In this document: in pieces, positions 19,464 to 28,797 of the stretch
Layout of the letters: every line of letters starts with the position of its first letter
Numbering within the stretch: the first letter of the stretch is position 1
From: UBA7328 sp965247965
GTDB lineage: Bacteria > Bacteroidota > Bacteroidia > Chitinophagales > Saprospiraceae
Reading direction: 5' to 3'
Length of the DNA stretch: 64,000 nt
NCBI GenBank assembly: GCA_965247965.1
Contig: OZ252053.1
Location: forward strand, 6,324,001-6,388,000
Position numbers and translations under genes: made by a program
The notes under the pieces: generated by a model
The model's input: the letters and a program-made list of their open reading frames with translations, nothing else
Databases searched by the model: none
What the model was told of the DNA's origin: nothing

Positions 19464-20093
19464 TAAGTAATGAACCCCATAGACAAAGTTATTTTTCTTC
19501 TGATCAAGGCGGGAAAACCGGAGTTATGCCTAAGCATAATGCATTATGTCCCGACATTCATCGTCGGGGAGGATTTTTCCAACGCCGAGCAGAAGGAAAA
19601 CAACAAGTTTATGGGGGGCAGGATTTAGTGCTTGGTGCACTAGTGTCTGTGGATTCTCTGGATACCCTGGGGGTTAGGGTATCGGGACATTCACACTAAA
19701 TTGCAGGGACGTAACACAACCATGCCCCTGCGGATTCCACAATCACCCGGAAAACGAATGTGCGTGGCCCGGCAGTGGAGAAAAGATACCTCCGTTATTC
19801 ACTACTGCAACATTTTGCTATGACACGAGTGCTTGGACGACAAAAGAAATAATAGCAAGTGATAGATTGTTGCAGAAGCTATGCCAAACCGAGCGAGCCG
19901 TATATCGAAATTTAAGAAGACGAGCAAATTTATATATTTAAAATAGTTATATACATATTTGACTGATTTACAATGTATGCGGGGTAAACCCCTAGTGGAG
20001 AATCAGAGGAAACACCAACGTTGAGAACGTAAGTTGTACCTAGATTTGGTAAAGCAAAACGATCACTACTTACGAGTTAAAAAATCAGAAAAA
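19464..20093. other. 630-bp stretch without a convincing gene
   Basis: Two small perfect hairpins are visible, cccgac/gtcggg near 19551-19569 and gataccct/agggtatc near 19655-19682. From about 19720 one plus frame reads QPCPCGFHNHPENEC, which resembles the Cys motif of ComM/YifB ATPases, but the sequence before and after it does not. I regard the region as decayed DNA. Confidence 0.35.
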
Positions 20094-20330
20094 ATGAAAC
20101 AAATGCAAGAAATAGAAGAAGAGAAAACTGGAAAATCCGGACAACAACCAGGCTTACCAAAAGTTCCCAAAAAGGCAGTTATCGAAGTCACACCCAATTG
20201 GAATCCGAAAAGTACTAGTAACCTCGGTGGGAGCATTGAGGAGAAGAAACTAACAACAATAGATGTCTTTGCGGTACAACGCTATAGACCAACGATAGAG
20301 GGCGGGCGGGCGCTCATTGAAAAATTATAG
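20094..20330 (+). CDS. small hypothetical protein, function unknown
   Basis: ATG at 20094 gives 78 residues: a charged, Gln- and Glu-rich N terminus (MKQMQEIEEEKTGKSGQQ), a Pro-rich middle (PGLPKVPKKA) and a C-terminal half ending YRPTIEGGRALIEKL. There is no signal peptide, membrane segment or recognisable motif. An upstream in-frame TTG at 20034 would lengthen it. It stands alone between a decayed region and the SRPBCC gene, so it may not be expressed. Confidence 0.35.
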   Translation: MKQMQEIEEEKTGKSGQQPGLPKVPKKAVIEVTPNWNPKSTSNLGGSIEEKKLTTIDVFAVQRYRPTIEGGRALIEKL

Positions 20331-20438
20331 CAAGACGCCCTTAACGGGACGGAATAATATACCAGAAGATTATATATTCAAAAAAACCTTCCTTAGAAAC
20401 AATAATGTCTTTGCTTACCCATTGTGCTTAGTACATTG

Positions 20439-20888
20439 TCACATATTTTCTCCTTCCCCCTCCAAATACCCCTTCAATCGCTGCCTAATAAAATAATTCC
20501 ATCCTGCAACGCCGCTTTCTCTTTTAAACTCAGGAATGTCTTGGGGAAAATTCTCGATCACCTCGGAGGTCAAATTCAACTTAGTCCTCTCGTCAGTTTC
20601 AAATAATTCAAAACTGACAAGGCCGTCTCCTTCGTATCCGCGAAATTTCCAACTGTAGGCTATCTTTTTCTTTGGAATTACTTCAGTGATTTTCCATAAG
20701 TGTGGAAATACTCTTCCCTCATTCTCAATTATAAATTCTGTTTCAAAACCAACCTTAGCTTCAAACGCTGGAATGTTATCAAAATACCACTGCCGCATTT
20801 GGTCGATTTCAGTTATAGCCGCCCATACCATTTCGATAGAGGCGTTGTAGGATTGCTCTACGATGATTGGTTCATAATTGTTGCTCAT
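20439..20888 (-). CDS. SRPBCC (AHSA1-like) domain protein
   Basis: 149 residues beginning MSNNYEPIIVEQSYNASIEM. The helix-grip pattern of AHSA1/START-like proteins is seen: VWAAITEIDQMRQWYFDNIP near the N terminus, a beta-rich centre (HLWKITEVIPKKKIAYSWKF), and a long C-terminal helix (GWNYFIRQRLKGYLEGE). Such proteins bind hydrophobic ligands or act as stress-related co-chaperones; the ligand cannot be told here. The longer upstream ORF was rejected because the conserved start is internal. It is divergent from the phosphatase gene, with 167 bp between. Confidence 0.85.
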   Translation of the reverse strand: MSNNYEPIIVEQSYNASIEMVWAAITEIDQMRQWYFDNIPAFEAKVGFETEFIIENEGRVFPHLWKITEVIPKKKIAYSWKFRGYEGDGLVSFELFETDERTKLNLTSEVIENFPQDIPEFKRESGVAGWNYFIRQRLKGYLEGEGENM

Positions 20889-21055
20889 ATTATTTTTATT
20901 GTATTCAATTGCAATATACCTTTTTTGTGCAATCGATAAATCCTCCATATATTGAGCACAATGCCGTGATTGGCGACAGACGATAAATAAGAGTTTCCTA
21001 ATAAACAAATACACGATCTTGCGGCTTGGCCGCGAGAGATTATTTAGTATACTAT

Positions 21056-21529
21056 ATGAACTACATTTTCTGGGCAATACCAGATCAACTTGCAGGCCGG
21101 CCGGGCCCTGATCTTGTAGAATGGAACCCTTCACAACTTTACAAAGAAGGCATCCGGTCAATTATTACTGTCAATGACGGTTTTGGAGTTGATCCTGTTT
21201 CATTAGCACAAGCCGGTCTGGTACATAAGCATTTTGAATTTCCCACGGGCGAACCACCAAATGCACATCAATTCGACGTCGGACTGGACGTAGTGCCCGA
21301 GGCTTACGAATGGTATAGAACGGCCCCAAAACCGGTAATGGTACATTGCTCTGCCGGCAAGGATCGCACGGGACTGTTCATTGCTTATGCGCTGTCGCAA
21401 GAAAATGGGCTAAGTGTGGAAGAAGCTATGAGAGCGACAAGAAAGGTAAGGCCGATTGCATTTTCTGCTTATGGATGGGAAGAGTTTGTCCATGATTTAC
21501 TTATCCGCCTCAATATGCCTTCAACTTGA
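21056..21529 (+). CDS. dual-specificity/tyrosine phosphatase-like protein
   Basis: 157 residues. The Cys-phosphatase signature C-x5-R is intact in VHCSAGKDRTGLF (about residue 100). The protein also has a substrate-loop-like N-terminal segment (LYKEGIRSIITVNDG) and a plausible general acid region (FEFPTGEPPNAHQF). It probably dephosphorylates phosphotyrosine or a small phosphorylated metabolite in the cytoplasm. ATG at 21056 begins MNYIFWAIPDQLAGRPGP, typical for this subgroup. Confidence 0.88.
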   Translation: MNYIFWAIPDQLAGRPGPDLVEWNPSQLYKEGIRSIITVNDGFGVDPVSLAQAGLVHKHFEFPTGEPPNAHQFDVGLDVVPEAYEWYRTAPKPVMVHCSAGKDRTGLFIAYALSQENGLSVEEAMRATRKVRPIAFSAYGWEEFVHDLLIRLNMPST

Positions 21530-21671
21530 TTATCATAATGCGCTTCGACTGAAGTAAGCAATCAAAATGAAAATCAAAACTTGTCCTGAGCATGTCGAAG
21601 GATCAAAATGAAAATCAACACAGGATCGGCTTTGCCATTATGATTGATATTTTGACTAAATTATCGCAATT

Positions 21672-22679
21672 ATGAATTCGAAGGCAGGTACAAAAGAATG
21701 GCTCGACCAAATTGTTGAAGAGATCATCGATCCTCATCGGTCCATCATCGATCCGCACCACCATTTGTGGTCTAATAAAACAAGACATCCTTATTTGCTG
21801 GAAGACCTGTGGGGCGATACCGAATCGGGACACAATATTGAAAAGACCGTCTTTCTCGAATGCGGCGCCGATTACCGGGAAAGCGGCCCGGATCCTCTCA
21901 AACCTGTTGGCGAAACTGAATTCGTAGCAGATATTGCCGCTCAAAGTGCAACGGATTCGACTAAGGCCACAATTGCAGGTATCATCGGCCATGCAGATCT
22001 GACTCTTGGTGATAAACTCGTTGAAGTGCTCGACGCCCATGAAACGGCGGGTAATGGACTGTTCAGAGGTATCCGCCACGGCGGCGCACACCATCCATAT
22101 CCCGAAGAAGCTTTTATAGCGGGAGATTCGCCAATCGGCCTATTCAGAGAAAAAAAATTCCAGGAAGGAGTGCGATTGTTGGGTCGCAAAGGATACACCT
22201 ACGAAGCATGGTTTTATCACTTCCAGATACCCGAATTCACAGCACTTGCAAAAACAGCACCTGATACGACCATGATCATCGATCATTTCGGCACACCCTT
22301 GGGCACTAAATCATACCTTGCCAAACGCGAAGAAATATATGAACAATGGAAAAGAGACATAGCCGAACTTGCACAATGCCCTAATGTCTACGCCAAACTC
22401 GGAGGCCTCGCGATGCCTGATAATGGCTTTGGATGGGATAAGGAAGACAGACCGCCAACCTCAGATGAATTTATACGAGCTCAGAAACGATACTATCTTC
22501 ACACCATTGAATGTTTCGGCATAGATCGCTGTATGTTTGAAAGTAACTTTCCAGTTGATAAATTTTCATTATCCTATCACGTTTTTTGGAATGCATGCAA
22601 GAAGATGACAAAGAATTTTTCGGAGGATGAGAAGCAAGCACTTTTTTATGAGAGTGCACAGAACGTCTACCAAATTTAA
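21672..22679 (+). CDS. amidohydrolase-2 family metal-dependent hydrolase
   Basis: 335 residues. The HxH metal motif is in IIDPHHHLWSN (about residue 28), with later ligands in MIIDHFGTPLG and the closing CMFESNFPVDKFS. This layout matches PF04909 enzymes (lactonases and decarboxylases such as 2-pyrone-4,6-dicarboxylate or sugar lactonases). The substrate is not identifiable. The TAA stop is itself part of the tttaa target duplication of the MITE that follows, so the insertion left the protein intact. Confidence 0.85.
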   Translation: MNSKAGTKEWLDQIVEEIIDPHRSIIDPHHHLWSNKTRHPYLLEDLWGDTESGHNIEKTVFLECGADYRESGPDPLKPVGETEFVADIAAQSATDSTKATIAGIIGHADLTLGDKLVEVLDAHETAGNGLFRGIRHGGAHHPYPEEAFIAGDSPIGLFREKKFQEGVRLLGRKGYTYEAWFYHFQIPEFTALAKTAPDTTMIIDHFGTPLGTKSYLAKREEIYEQWKRDIAELAQCPNVYAKLGGLAMPDNGFGWDKEDRPPTSDEFIRAQKRYYLHTIECFGIDRCMFESNFPVDKFSLSYHVFWNACKKMTKNFSEDEKQALFYESAQNVYQI

Positions 22680-22846
22680 CCCGGATTATGCATTAGAAAA
22701 TCTATTACGGTTAGAAATACCTGCAAAATATGACGTTTCACTAAGTTTTCTTCCTTCACCATAGCGGTGCTATGCCTCAGTCAGTAAAACTTTATATTTT
22801 ATTGGTTTTTCCACCCTCATGACAAAGTTCTAATTCATAATCCGGG
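22680..22846. mobile_element. 167-bp MITE-like element with 5-bp TSD
   Basis: The terminal inverted repeats cccggattatg(c/a)attagaa are 18-19 bp with one mismatch. The direct repeat tttaa lies at 22675-22679 and 22847-22851. There is no ORF inside, but there is a small internal hairpin catagc-ggt-gctatg. The ends resemble the right end of the IS1380 copy in this window (cccgcattattcat, read inward from 30427), so IS1380 transposase may mobilise it. Confidence 0.75.
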
Positions 22847-22970
22847 TTTAATGACTCATACGAAGCCTCGAACGAACTTTTTTTTTTGTTAGCTAAACAA
22901 GCAATGGCAAAGATGGATAATAAGACTCGGATGGAAATCTAAATTCAAGAAACGATAAATAAATTGTAGA

Positions 22971-23807
22971 ATGCACCCATCATCTCCGATACCCACAGGT
23001 CATCTGGAACAATGCAAACAAGATTTAGCTGTCTTTGGTTACTGCTTTATAAAGGACGCAATTGATTCGGATCTACTACCTTTGGTACGCCAACGTCTAG
23101 TAGAGCAGGCCGCGGGAGAACGGCAAGCAGGTTGTGCATGGATGGATGGAGGAGGTGCAAATCAGCGCGTATGGATGCTCGTCAATAAGGGCAAAGAGTT
23201 TCGCCAATTATTGAAGCATGCAACCGTAAATACATTGATGAAATACGTACTGGGCAAAGGCTATCTAGTGTCGAGCCTGACTGCGAATATTGCCGGTCCG
23301 GGTGGCGACCCGATGGAATTACATCCAGATCAAGGATATGTAAAGATGTATACAGAGCTTCCTCTCGTTGCGAATGTCGCGTGGATGCTCGATGACTTCA
23401 CCGATGAAAATGGCGCAACACGGATCATTCCGCGTAGCCACTTCTGGAAAAGCACTGAACCGCCAATCGACCCTACAATCCCGGCAGTAGGCAGGGCCGG
23501 AACTGCAATGGTTTTTGATGGAAGGCTATGGCATGGCACTGGCCAGAATTGCACAAAAAACCTGTACCGACGTGCGATTCTCCAATATTGTTGCAGGGGG
23601 TACATTCGACAACAGGAAAATTTCTCTCTCGGTATTGCTCAAGAATTACTCGAGACCGAAACTGAAGAATTCTTAGGTCGACTTGGTTTTAGAGTATGGG
23701 CAGGACTTGGCCGTATTGAAAATCCAAGGCATAAAGGCATTCTAAATCGTCCTGATGAACCCGTGTGCGAATTGGCATCTGACGGAACATCTAAGCAATC
23801 GAAATAA
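22971..23807 (+). CDS. phytanoyl-CoA dioxygenase (PhyH) family oxygenase
   Basis: 278 residues. The 2-His-1-carboxylate iron site is visible as H-x-D in MELHPDQGYV (about residue 125) and a distal His in FDGRLWHGTGQNC (about residue 188), followed by a 2-oxoglutarate-binding Arg (LYRRAIL). It should be an Fe(II)/2-oxoglutarate-dependent oxygenase acting on a small organic acid, osmolyte or secondary metabolite; the substrate is unknown. Cytoplasmic. It precedes the sulfatase gene by 139 bp, so the two may be linked in one catabolic module. Confidence 0.87.
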   Translation: MHPSSPIPTGHLEQCKQDLAVFGYCFIKDAIDSDLLPLVRQRLVEQAAGERQAGCAWMDGGGANQRVWMLVNKGKEFRQLLKHATVNTLMKYVLGKGYLVSSLTANIAGPGGDPMELHPDQGYVKMYTELPLVANVAWMLDDFTDENGATRIIPRSHFWKSTEPPIDPTIPAVGRAGTAMVFDGRLWHGTGQNCTKNLYRRAILQYCCRGYIRQQENFSLGIAQELLETETEEFLGRLGFRVWAGLGRIENPRHKGILNRPDEPVCELASDGTSKQSK

Positions 23808-23946
23808 AATCTATAACTCGTGCAGCGACCACGGCGTGAGCACAGTCGAACGCTTTTCGAATGATGTAATGTGTTGCACATTTAATACCAGCCTGACTAT
23901 GTAAGCAGGCAGTTTTTAATCGATATAATATTAATATCGTCCAAGT

Positions 23947-25437
23947 ATGAAATATAAATTTTCATATCCGCTCAACTTCTTCAGTGTGCTCCTTTTCCTT
24001 TCATTGTTTTCATGCAAGCCAGAACAAAGAGAAAGCGATTCAAGGTCAGCTAGTCAGCCAAACATCCTTTTCATCATCGCAGACGATTGGAGTTATCCAC
24101 ATGCGGGCATTTATGGCGATCCTGCGGTAAAAACGCCCAACTTTGATCGAATAGGAAGGGAGGGAGTTTTATTTGATAATGCTTACGTTTCCTCTCCGTC
24201 CTGCACGCCTTCGAGGGCCGCCATCTTGACCGGTCAACATTTTTGGCGACTGCAAGAAGGAGGTAATCTCTACGGGCCTTTGAGGTCGGAATATCCCGTA
24301 TTCACTGATTTACTGGAGGAGGCGGGCTACAAAGTAGGTTTTACGCGAAAGGGCTGGGGGCCGGGAAAACACGAGGGGCGGCCACGAAATCCCGCTGGTG
24401 ATAAATTCGATTCTTTCGAAGATTTTCTTAATGATTCTCCTTCTGACAAACCCTTTTGCTTTTGGTTTGGAAGTCATGAACCGCATAGAGGATACGAAGA
24501 GGGCTCAGGAGAAGCTGCTGGAATTGCAATAGATCAAATACAATTGCCTGCTTGCCTTCCGGATAGCAAAGAAATCCGAAGTGATATAGCAGACTATTTC
24601 CTGGAAGTACAACAATTCGACGATCAAATTGGCGAGCTTCTGCAAGAGTTAGAATCCATTGGACAATTGGACAACACCTTAGTCGCTGTGACCAGTGACA
24701 ACGGAATGCCCTTTCCTCGTTGCAAGAGCAATGTGTACGACTTTGGAACGAGAGTGCCCTTAGCTATTCGTTGGACTAAAAAGATCAAAAAACCAGGTCG
24801 CTTGGAAGAATTTGTCAGCTTGACAGACCTGGCCCCTACATTTCTAGATGCGGCTAATTTATCAATTCCCGAACAAATGACAGGAAGAAGTCTCTTACCA
24901 CTTTTAAAGCAAGGAAAAGATTCTGAACACAATCGCGAACAGGTATTTTTCGGGAAAGAACGCCACGTTCCCGGCCAAGAATCAGGCGATTGGTCAGGCT
25001 ATCCTTCACGAGCGATAAGGACGAATGACTTTCTGTATATAAATAATTTTCATCCCGAGCTGTGGCCTGCGGGGACACCAGATTACAACAAGGCAACCTT
25101 TTACCCTTCGTACTACGGCGACGTTGACGGCGCTCCGACTAAGTGGTATATGATAGACAGACGCGGCGATAATGAGACTAACGAGAGGCTCTTCGCTCTT
25201 GCGTTTGACAAAAGGCCAGAGGAGGAATTCTACGATCTAAGAATTGACCCTGATCAAGTGGTAAATGTGGCGAATGAAGCCAACTATGCGGAGATTAAAG
25301 AAAATTTGAAAAGTCGTTTATTTGAGGAATTGAAAAGAACTGGTGATCCCAGAGTAGTCGGAGGAGAAGAAATATTCTCCACCTACCCTTATAGCGGAGG
25401 CACACCAGCCCCGCGTAATTTCAAAAAAGAGAATTGA
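23947..25437 (+). CDS. sulfatase lipoprotein (N-sulfoglucosamine sulfohydrolase-like)
   Basis: 496 residues with a lipoprotein signal (LSLFSCKPEQ). The alkaline-phosphatase-fold start NILFIIADDW carries the metal Asp pair. The formylglycine site C-x-P-S-R is intact (SPSCTPSRAAILTG), so it needs an anaerobic or FGE-type maturase encoded elsewhere. DNGMPFPRCKSN and the overall order resemble heparan N-sulfatases (SGSH group). It would desulfate a glycan in the periplasm. No susCD pair lies nearby. Confidence 0.88.
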   Translation: MKYKFSYPLNFFSVLLFLSLFSCKPEQRESDSRSASQPNILFIIADDWSYPHAGIYGDPAVKTPNFDRIGREGVLFDNAYVSSPSCTPSRAAILTGQHFWRLQEGGNLYGPLRSEYPVFTDLLEEAGYKVGFTRKGWGPGKHEGRPRNPAGDKFDSFEDFLNDSPSDKPFCFWFGSHEPHRGYEEGSGEAAGIAIDQIQLPACLPDSKEIRSDIADYFLEVQQFDDQIGELLQELESIGQLDNTLVAVTSDNGMPFPRCKSNVYDFGTRVPLAIRWTKKIKKPGRLEEFVSLTDLAPTFLDAANLSIPEQMTGRSLLPLLKQGKDSEHNREQVFFGKERHVPGQESGDWSGYPSRAIRTNDFLYINNFHPELWPAGTPDYNKATFYPSYYGDVDGAPTKWYMIDRRGDNETNERLFALAFDKRPEEEFYDLRIDPDQVVNVANEANYAEIKENLKSRLFEELKRTGDPRVVGGEEIFSTYPYSGGTPAPRNFKKEN

Positions 25438-25782
25438 TGTACTTTAAGATTGAGAGGCCAATTTGCACGGCGACGAACCTTCAGCTTTTAAGCAAGCGGT
25501 TTTGACGTACGGCTGGAGGCAGCACCAATTAAGGATTCACCAGCGACAAAAAGTTCAACTCGATTTTATCGATGTGACCTTTTGACTTCTCCCTCATTGC
25601 CAGAATGTGATCTGATTTTCCATGAGCCTTGAGGTGATCCATACTTTCCCAAATTTCATAGAAATAAAATAAATGAGGATTGTTATTATCTTGATGCAAA
25701 TCGTATTGCATACACCCCTCTTCCTTTAACCCAACTTGCTCTTTTTAGAAAATAAGTCGGTGATTATCAGTGGGTTACGATT

Positions 25783-27920
25783 TCAATGGTACACTACATA
25801 TTTTTTAATTGCCTTTTGAATATCTGTTGAGTTGGTTGCAGAATAGATGTTTTGTACTTTTTGGATTGGCTTTGAAGGTTTTCTCAGGTGTATGGATTTG
25901 GTGTCAGTGCGTAGTTCGACGGTTTGGATGGTATGTGTGCTCATTATTCTGACAATATTTGCCCAGTCGTAATTTATGCCTTTTTGGTTGAGCATGTATC
26001 GGATCGTGTTTACGACCTGATAGGCTAGAAGTGTGAGATAAATATGAGCTTCGATCCTTTCGTCATTTTGATGGTGAATGGGCCGGATGTTGAGATCAGT
26101 TTTGAGGCATCGGAATGTGGACTCCACTTCTCTTATGGTGTTGTAAATTTGCCAAAGCTGCTTATCGTCGATCTGCTCGTAATTTGTTCTCAAAAAGTAA
26201 ATTCCCTTGTCTTTGTCCTGTTTTTCTTTTTGTGGCTGGACAGACCATGAGACATTGACAGCTACTTTGTCATCATGCTCCACATCTATTTTGTATCGGG
26301 AGGATACATGCTTGTGTTTTTCCTTGAGCCGACCGATGCGTTCCCACACTTTTTCTATTTTTTTAGTACCTCCTTTTTTAGCTATTCCATTTTGAACCTG
26401 TTGTAAGTCTTCTTCAAATCTTTGCATGAGCTTACCCTTCATCGATTCTTCTTTTAGTTGTTTGGATGAACTGTGCACATAAAGCCAGGTGTCATTGTAC
26501 CCTTCGGGTTTGAATTGAGTAATGTGCACTTCATGTTTGTTACGATCTGTCGATATTTTTGTAAACACATTGGATTGATCGATCGGGTGGTCTTTGAGTC
26601 GTTTTCGGGAAACGCATACATAATGAAGACCTTTACCGGCGATCAATTCCAGGTTTTTCTCAGTGGCTATACCTGCATCTATGACCACTGTTTTGTTCGT
26701 GTGATCGGGGCTGTATTTTTCAAGGTCTTTGAGCATCTCTTCCAGGGTTGTGCTGTCAGCTCTGTTACCCTCATATATCCTTGAATGCCGGATGAAGCCC
26801 TCCTTATTGATCACTCCGGTGAATACAACTTGTTTGCAATCTGTCCTTTTCTCTTTGCTTTTTCCAAATTTTGGAAGTTTGTTTGTCGCCTTTCGACCTT
26901 CGAAATAGGTATTGGTAATGTCAAAAATGACCAGTTTATCATCCAGTGTGAACATATTGGTGATGCGGCTATATAGGTGTTGATCGATAGTGTTTTTGTG
27001 TTTGTAGAGCAGGTCTGAAATACGGTATAGTTCGCGATGGGTGATCGAGCCGGGAGTGTAATTGTAGCAGGCCATCAATTCTGAATTGTCTGTGAGAATC
27101 TGTGAAGTTTTATGTTCTGAACTAGTGGTGTCCGGTTAAATTCAGAATCAGGCATTTATTCCGACTAATTCTCCATAAAAAGCAATTTTTCAGAAAGCAG
27201 GCTCCCTTCAGCTTATAAGGTTAAACTTTCCATGCGGCTGTCCGATTAAAACAATCCAAATTGGGTCATTTCCCGTACCATAAAGCCGCTAACTAAACGA
27301 ATTTATCCAATAGCACTACTTTTGCTTTCAAATAAATGAAATCGGCTGTCCGGTTAAATTATGTCTCAAAAAATATTTTAACCGGACACCACTAGTTCTG
27401 AACTTGTGTATATGGCTCTTGCGCAGATGCTGATCAATGCTTTTTGAATATCCTTATTGCGCCAATTAAGTGAGGTAAGGCACTTAGTTAATTGAAGTTT
27501 TTCCAGAATCTGCTTGCAAAGGTGTTCGGAACCGAAAGATTTGACATCTCCTACTTCGATGGAATGAATATCAACACTGTGAATTTCGCTTTTGTCTTTT
27601 GGTGGGGGAAGTGAGGCTGCCTTTTCACCTTGATTATCGGGGTATTTTAATTGGTATTTTTCGTAGAATTTAAGAGCAAGCTTTAGCAACTCATCCGCAA
27701 TATCAACGGGGAATAGATCTTGTTGAGAAAATATTCTGGATTTGAGCACTTGTAAGACCTCAGACTTATTCTGCTTCGAATCCAACAACGGGTCGCTTCC
27801 CAGGTAAAGGATGTTTCTTTGTTTGACTTTTCCATCTACCCTGGCCGTCTGTGCAAGTGTGTACTGGTAGAATATTTTACCGTTTTTGACATTTTGTTTT
27901 TTTACTTGTCTAATGTACAT
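25783..27920 (-). pseudogene. IS1634-family transposase interrupted by a MITE
   Basis: The N-terminal part (27920-27395) begins MYIRQVKKQNVKNGKIF and reaches ICARAIYTSSE. The C-terminal part (27122-25783) resumes HKTSQILTDNSELMACYNYT and includes DDE-type regions (DKLVIFDITNTYFEG, TVVIDAGIATEKNL, REVESTFRCLKTDL). With the MITE and one gttctgaac copy removed, the frame is continuous (YTSSEHKTSQ). The autonomous transposase is therefore inactive in this copy. Confidence 0.88.
27123..27394. mobile_element. 272-bp MITE with 9-bp TSD
   Basis: The inverted ends are tagtggtgtccggttaaa and its exact complement. The direct repeat gttctgaac is at 27114-27122 and 27395-27403. There is no ORF. An internal partial repeat of the end motif (ggctgtccgattaaaa near 27236 and ggctgtccggttaaat near 27345) suggests a shrunken larger element. 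Confidence 0.88.
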
Positions 27921-28797
27921 ATGGCAAATGTACACATATGATTCCAATTACGCAAGCACCATACTACACTACATTTGAAAATCCTTAATAACTACTATTG
28001 AAAATCAACAAGTTATATCACAAAAACATGGATATTCAAACAAAATTAGTGCAGACATTAATCAAAAAGGACAAGTTGGGTTAAAGTAGGCTCAATTAAA
28101 CCAATAAGTAGTTTTTTTGCATCCTCTGATTTGCCATCAGAAGCCGTGATTTTTGCTATTATTACTAAATTCGACATTCTGCAATTTTCTTAAATAATAG
28201 ATAAGCAGTGAAAATAATTGATTCTTTTTTAATGACATGCTTTGCAATATCATTGATTCAATCTCAGCCCAACCAGCTAAACTTCCACCGTCAACTTCTT
28301 TGCATCGATAACAATGAAACCTGCAGTATAGGTGACGTGAATCGCGATGGCATCCTGATGTCGTTGCTGGACGTATGTGGTATGCGGGGCCTGATTTTGT
28401 TCCTCGCCCGGTGCGTCCCTTGGGACTTCATCCACCGGATTATGCCCAAAACAACGGCGAACATTTATGGGATGTCGATGGCGATGGGAGGAAGGATGTA
28501 CTCATCGATGATGGTTGGTACGAACAGCCGGAAAACCCATGGGAAGATAATGGTCGTTACACAATGACTGGCAATTCGAAGGCGGTAGCTGCCCGTATCA
28601 GGTAGTCGATCTCAACGATGATGACCGCAACGATATAATTTGGGGCAGAGGACATGATTATGGTTTGTATTGGCTCGAACAAGGTCTTCCTATTGAGGAT
28701 TCTACTACGTGGACATTGCACTTAATTGACGATTCGTGGTCACAGGTTCACGCTCTTACATGGACTGATCTGGACGGTGATCGCAAGGGAGAATTAA

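Larger units (their letters stand above)
25730..28080. mobile_element. IS1634-type insertion sequence carrying an internal MITE
   Basis: The ends are cccaacttg...caagttggg, and the similarity extends inward (cccaacttg-ct/tc-cttttt). The target duplication ttaa is at 25726-25729 and 28081-28084. The total is 2351 bp, of which 281 bp are a MITE plus its duplication, so the original IS was about 2070 bp. A related right-end remnant lies at 42600-42826. Confidence 0.85.
25529..28177 (-). pseudogene. antibiotic-biosynthesis-monooxygenase (ABM) gene split by IS1634-type element
   Basis: The 5' part lies at 28177-28081 (MSNLVIIAKITASDGKSEDA, KKLLIGLIEPTL) and the 3' part at 25729-25529 (KEEGCMQYDLHQDNNN, FYFYEIWESMDHLKAHG). 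Removing the element and one ttaa copy joins them in frame as IEPTL-KEEGCMQ, giving a normal single-domain ABM protein of roughly 100 residues (quinol-monooxygenase-like, small dimeric). The gene is therefore a recent, clean knockout. Confidence 0.9.

Noticed and set aside
19451..19699. 82-residue plus-strand ORF upstream of the XRE gene
   Set aside because: Overlaps the regulator's start, is broken around hairpins and has no recognisable domain.
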